NCBI GenBank assembly: GCA_019136335.1
Contig: JAGVUK010000295.1
Location: 1-7,029, forward strand
Direction: 5' to 3'
Length of the DNA: 7,029 nucleotides
Source: Methanomicrobiales archaeon
GTDB taxonomy: Archaea > Halobacteriota > Methanomicrobia > Methanomicrobiales > Methanoculleaceae
This document shows positions 6,009-7,029 of the stretch, piece after piece; position 1 is the first letter of the stretch, and every line of letters begins with the position of its first letter. Under the pieces are notes generated by a model that was not told the DNA's origin, ran no database searches, and worked only from the letters and a program-made list of their open reading frames with translations. The position numbers and the translations under genes were made by a program.

Positions 6009-6024
6009 GCATATGAATGTATAG
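6009..6024 (-). promoter_or_regulatory. TATA region for the lipoprotein gene
   Basis: The minus strand reads CTATACATTCATATGC, with two overlapping TATA-like strings. Their centres lie about 28-33 bp before the ATG at 5986, which predicts a start site within a few bases of the ATG. No SD is visible in GGCAATGCATACTG just before it, so a leaderless message is likely. This also argues against translation starting at 6031, upstream of the element. Confidence 0.35.
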
Positions 6025-6085
6025 GAACCATCGGGTTACATTCAAAGGCCCAAAGCAGAATTGCTGGGTGGATCCAGAAGATAAT

Positions 6086-6124
6086 GGGGGATGAACCCCC
6101 TTCAACCGCCGACTGCGGGGGGTT
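6086..6124 (-). terminator. Competing G/C-run hairpins after the dGTPase gene
   Basis: Just past the dGTPase stop codon, AACCCCC (6094-6100) can pair with GGGGGTT (6118-6124) around a 17-nt loop. The same C-run can instead pair with GGGGG at 6086-6090 around ATGAA. A third small stem, CCGC (6106-6109) with GCGG (6115-6118), is nested between them. On the transcribed strand there is no following T-run, so this is not a textbook terminator. Its position suggests 3'-end stabilisation or transcript separation from the lipoprotein gene. Confidence 0.3.
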
Positions 6125-7029
6125 TACCCGCGGTATCTTGACTGCACCCGCTCAGGGAGGATGTACTGCCGGAAGACCCGCTCGAAGTAGCGGTCCGTCA
6201 TCCCGGCGATGAAGTCCCGCGCAAGTTCCGCCGGTGCGGCGGCATTGATATACCGCCGGGACGCCCACGGTGCATTGATCAGTTCTTCATAGACCGGCGA
6301 AACCTCGCGTTCCTCCCCGATATCCTCAAGGGTGCGGTCGAAGAGGTAGCAGAACATGGACCGGATCTTCTCCCGGTTCTTCCGGAGCTCCGGGTTTTCG
6401 TAGATGTGCTGCATGTTGAAGTCCCTGAAGGCCGCGACGCATGCCGATGCCTCCGCGGAGAACGCAATGCTTTCGGCGTCATAACTCGTCGCGATGATGT
6501 CCCTGATGAGGACATCAAGCACTCGCCGGTTGATGTCGCAGAATGCCTCCTTCCCGGTGATGCCGAAGAGGTCCATGCAGATCTCCGGGAATTCCTCAAG
6601 GTCCCGCTCATCGATGACCTCGACCTCGAGGGCGTCCGCGAGGTCGCGGCCGAGGTAGGAGATACTGTCGGCACACCTGACGACGCATCCCTCGGCGGTG
6701 CAGGGGAGCGCGTCGCCTCCTTCCTCGATCTTCTTCTGTTTCTCCTCAAACGAGCCCCAGTCGGCCTCGCCTTCAATTGTGAGGCTTCGATCGTGAGCTT
6801 CGCCGTTGTGGCAGAGGATCCCGTCGAGCACCTGCACCGTGAGGTCGCAGTCCTCGACGGTATCGAGGAACCGGACGCTCTGGACGTTATGCCTGAACCC
6901 CCCGATCCCGTGCTCCCTGCAGAGTTCGTCGAGGATCTCCTCCCCGAGATGGCCGAAAGGCACGTGGCCGATGTCGTGGCCGAGGGCTATCGCCTCGATC
7001 AGGTCGTCGTTCAGGCCGAGAGCCCTCCC
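6124..7029 (-). CDS. dgt: dGTPase-like HD phosphohydrolase, N-terminus outside window
   Basis: The frame is open to the right edge, giving 301 visible residues; a GTG at 6963 is internal, not the start, because the catalytic motif lies upstream of it. The visible part begins GRALGLNDDLIEAIALGHDI and continues GHVPFGHLGEE, the HD motif (His18, Asp19 of the fragment) plus the HxPFGHxGE extension typical of deoxyguanosine triphosphate triphosphohydrolases. A later ADSISYLGRDLADA (about residues 120-133) carries the final metal-ligand Asp (D121) and the conserved Tyr region, although Arg replaces the usual His before the next Asp. The family removes tripolyphosphate from dNTPs in the cytoplasm and helps set the dNTP pool; some members act against phage by draining dNTPs. 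The first metal-binding His motif should lie beyond the edge. Sampled GC is about 70%, like the hydrolase gene and unlike the two genes downstream. Confidence 0.85.
   Translation of the reverse strand, partial: GRALGLNDDLIEAIALGHDIGHVPFGHLGEEILDELCREHGIGGFRHNVQSVRFLDTVEDCDLTVQVLDGILCHNGEAHDRSLTIEGEADWGSFEEKQKKIEEGGDALPCTAEGCVVRCADSISYLGRDLADALEVEVIDERDLEEFPEICMDLFGITGKEAFCDINRRVLDVLIRDIIATSYDAESIAFSAEASACVAAFRDFNMQHIYENPELRKNREKIRSMFCYLFDRTLEDIGEEREVSPVYEELINAPWASRRYINAAAPAELARDFIAGMTDRYFERVFRQYILPERVQSRYRG

Noticed and set aside
5987..6031. Longer start for the lipoprotein
   Set aside because: It would put 15 residues in front of a well-formed lipoprotein signal peptide and overlap the TATA-like region.
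6124..6963. Treating the dGTPase gene as complete from the GTG at 6963
   Set aside because: The catalytic HD motif lies upstream of that codon in the same open frame, so the gene continues past the window edge.
1..7029. tRNA or rRNA genes, CRISPR arrays, insertion sequences, toxin-antitoxin pairs
   Set aside because: No cloverleaf-like sequence, evenly spaced repeats, transposase motif or terminal inverted repeats were found on reading both strands.

Overview
The window looks like chromosomal DNA from a GC-rich archaeon, most likely a Methanomicrobiales methanogen of the Methanoculleus type. This is inferred from three things: high GC in most genes, T-rich archaeal TATA boxes placed so that several mRNAs would start at or next to the ATG, and protein sequences with an archaeal feel (an epoxyqueuosine-reductase-like protein, small methanogen-type hypotheticals, a lipoprotein with an Ig-like domain). 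The genus cannot be proved from the sequence alone.

Layout from left to right. Positions 1-147 (minus) hold the first 49 codons of a probable QueG-like iron-sulfur protein. A divergent intergenic region (148-245) leads to a 90-aa helical protein (246-518, plus). Next, on the minus strand, come a three-helix membrane protein (605-940, possibly from 1000) and a candidate 24-aa one-helix micro-ORF (534-608) joined to it by an ATGA stop/start overlap. A second plus-strand small protein (1197-1415, 72 aa) is a clear paralogue of the 246-518 product and has a near-identical TATA element. The paralogue pair therefore flanks the membrane-protein unit.

The rest of the window is on the minus strand. 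In order of transcription, from right to left: a dGTPase-family HD phosphohydrolase running off the right edge (6124-7029), a short lipoprotein (5645-5986), a 1047-aa protein joining a PLD-type nuclease domain, an SF2 helicase core and a DUF3427-like tail (2368-5511), and an alpha/beta hydrolase of lipase type (1455-2327). Lines counted by hand in the helicase and lipoprotein genes gave about 47-60% GC, against about 70% in the hydrolase and dGTPase genes. This roughly 3.7-kb interval is therefore the likeliest acquired piece.

Most interesting points: the nuclease-helicase, a plausible single-gene DNA-defence or DNA-processing enzyme; its position between a dNTP hydrolase and a lipase-like hydrolase; the duplicated small-protein genes with their copied promoter; and the overlapping membrane micro-ORF. 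No RNA gene, insertion sequence or CRISPR array was seen, and no gene-free stretch exceeds 300 bases.
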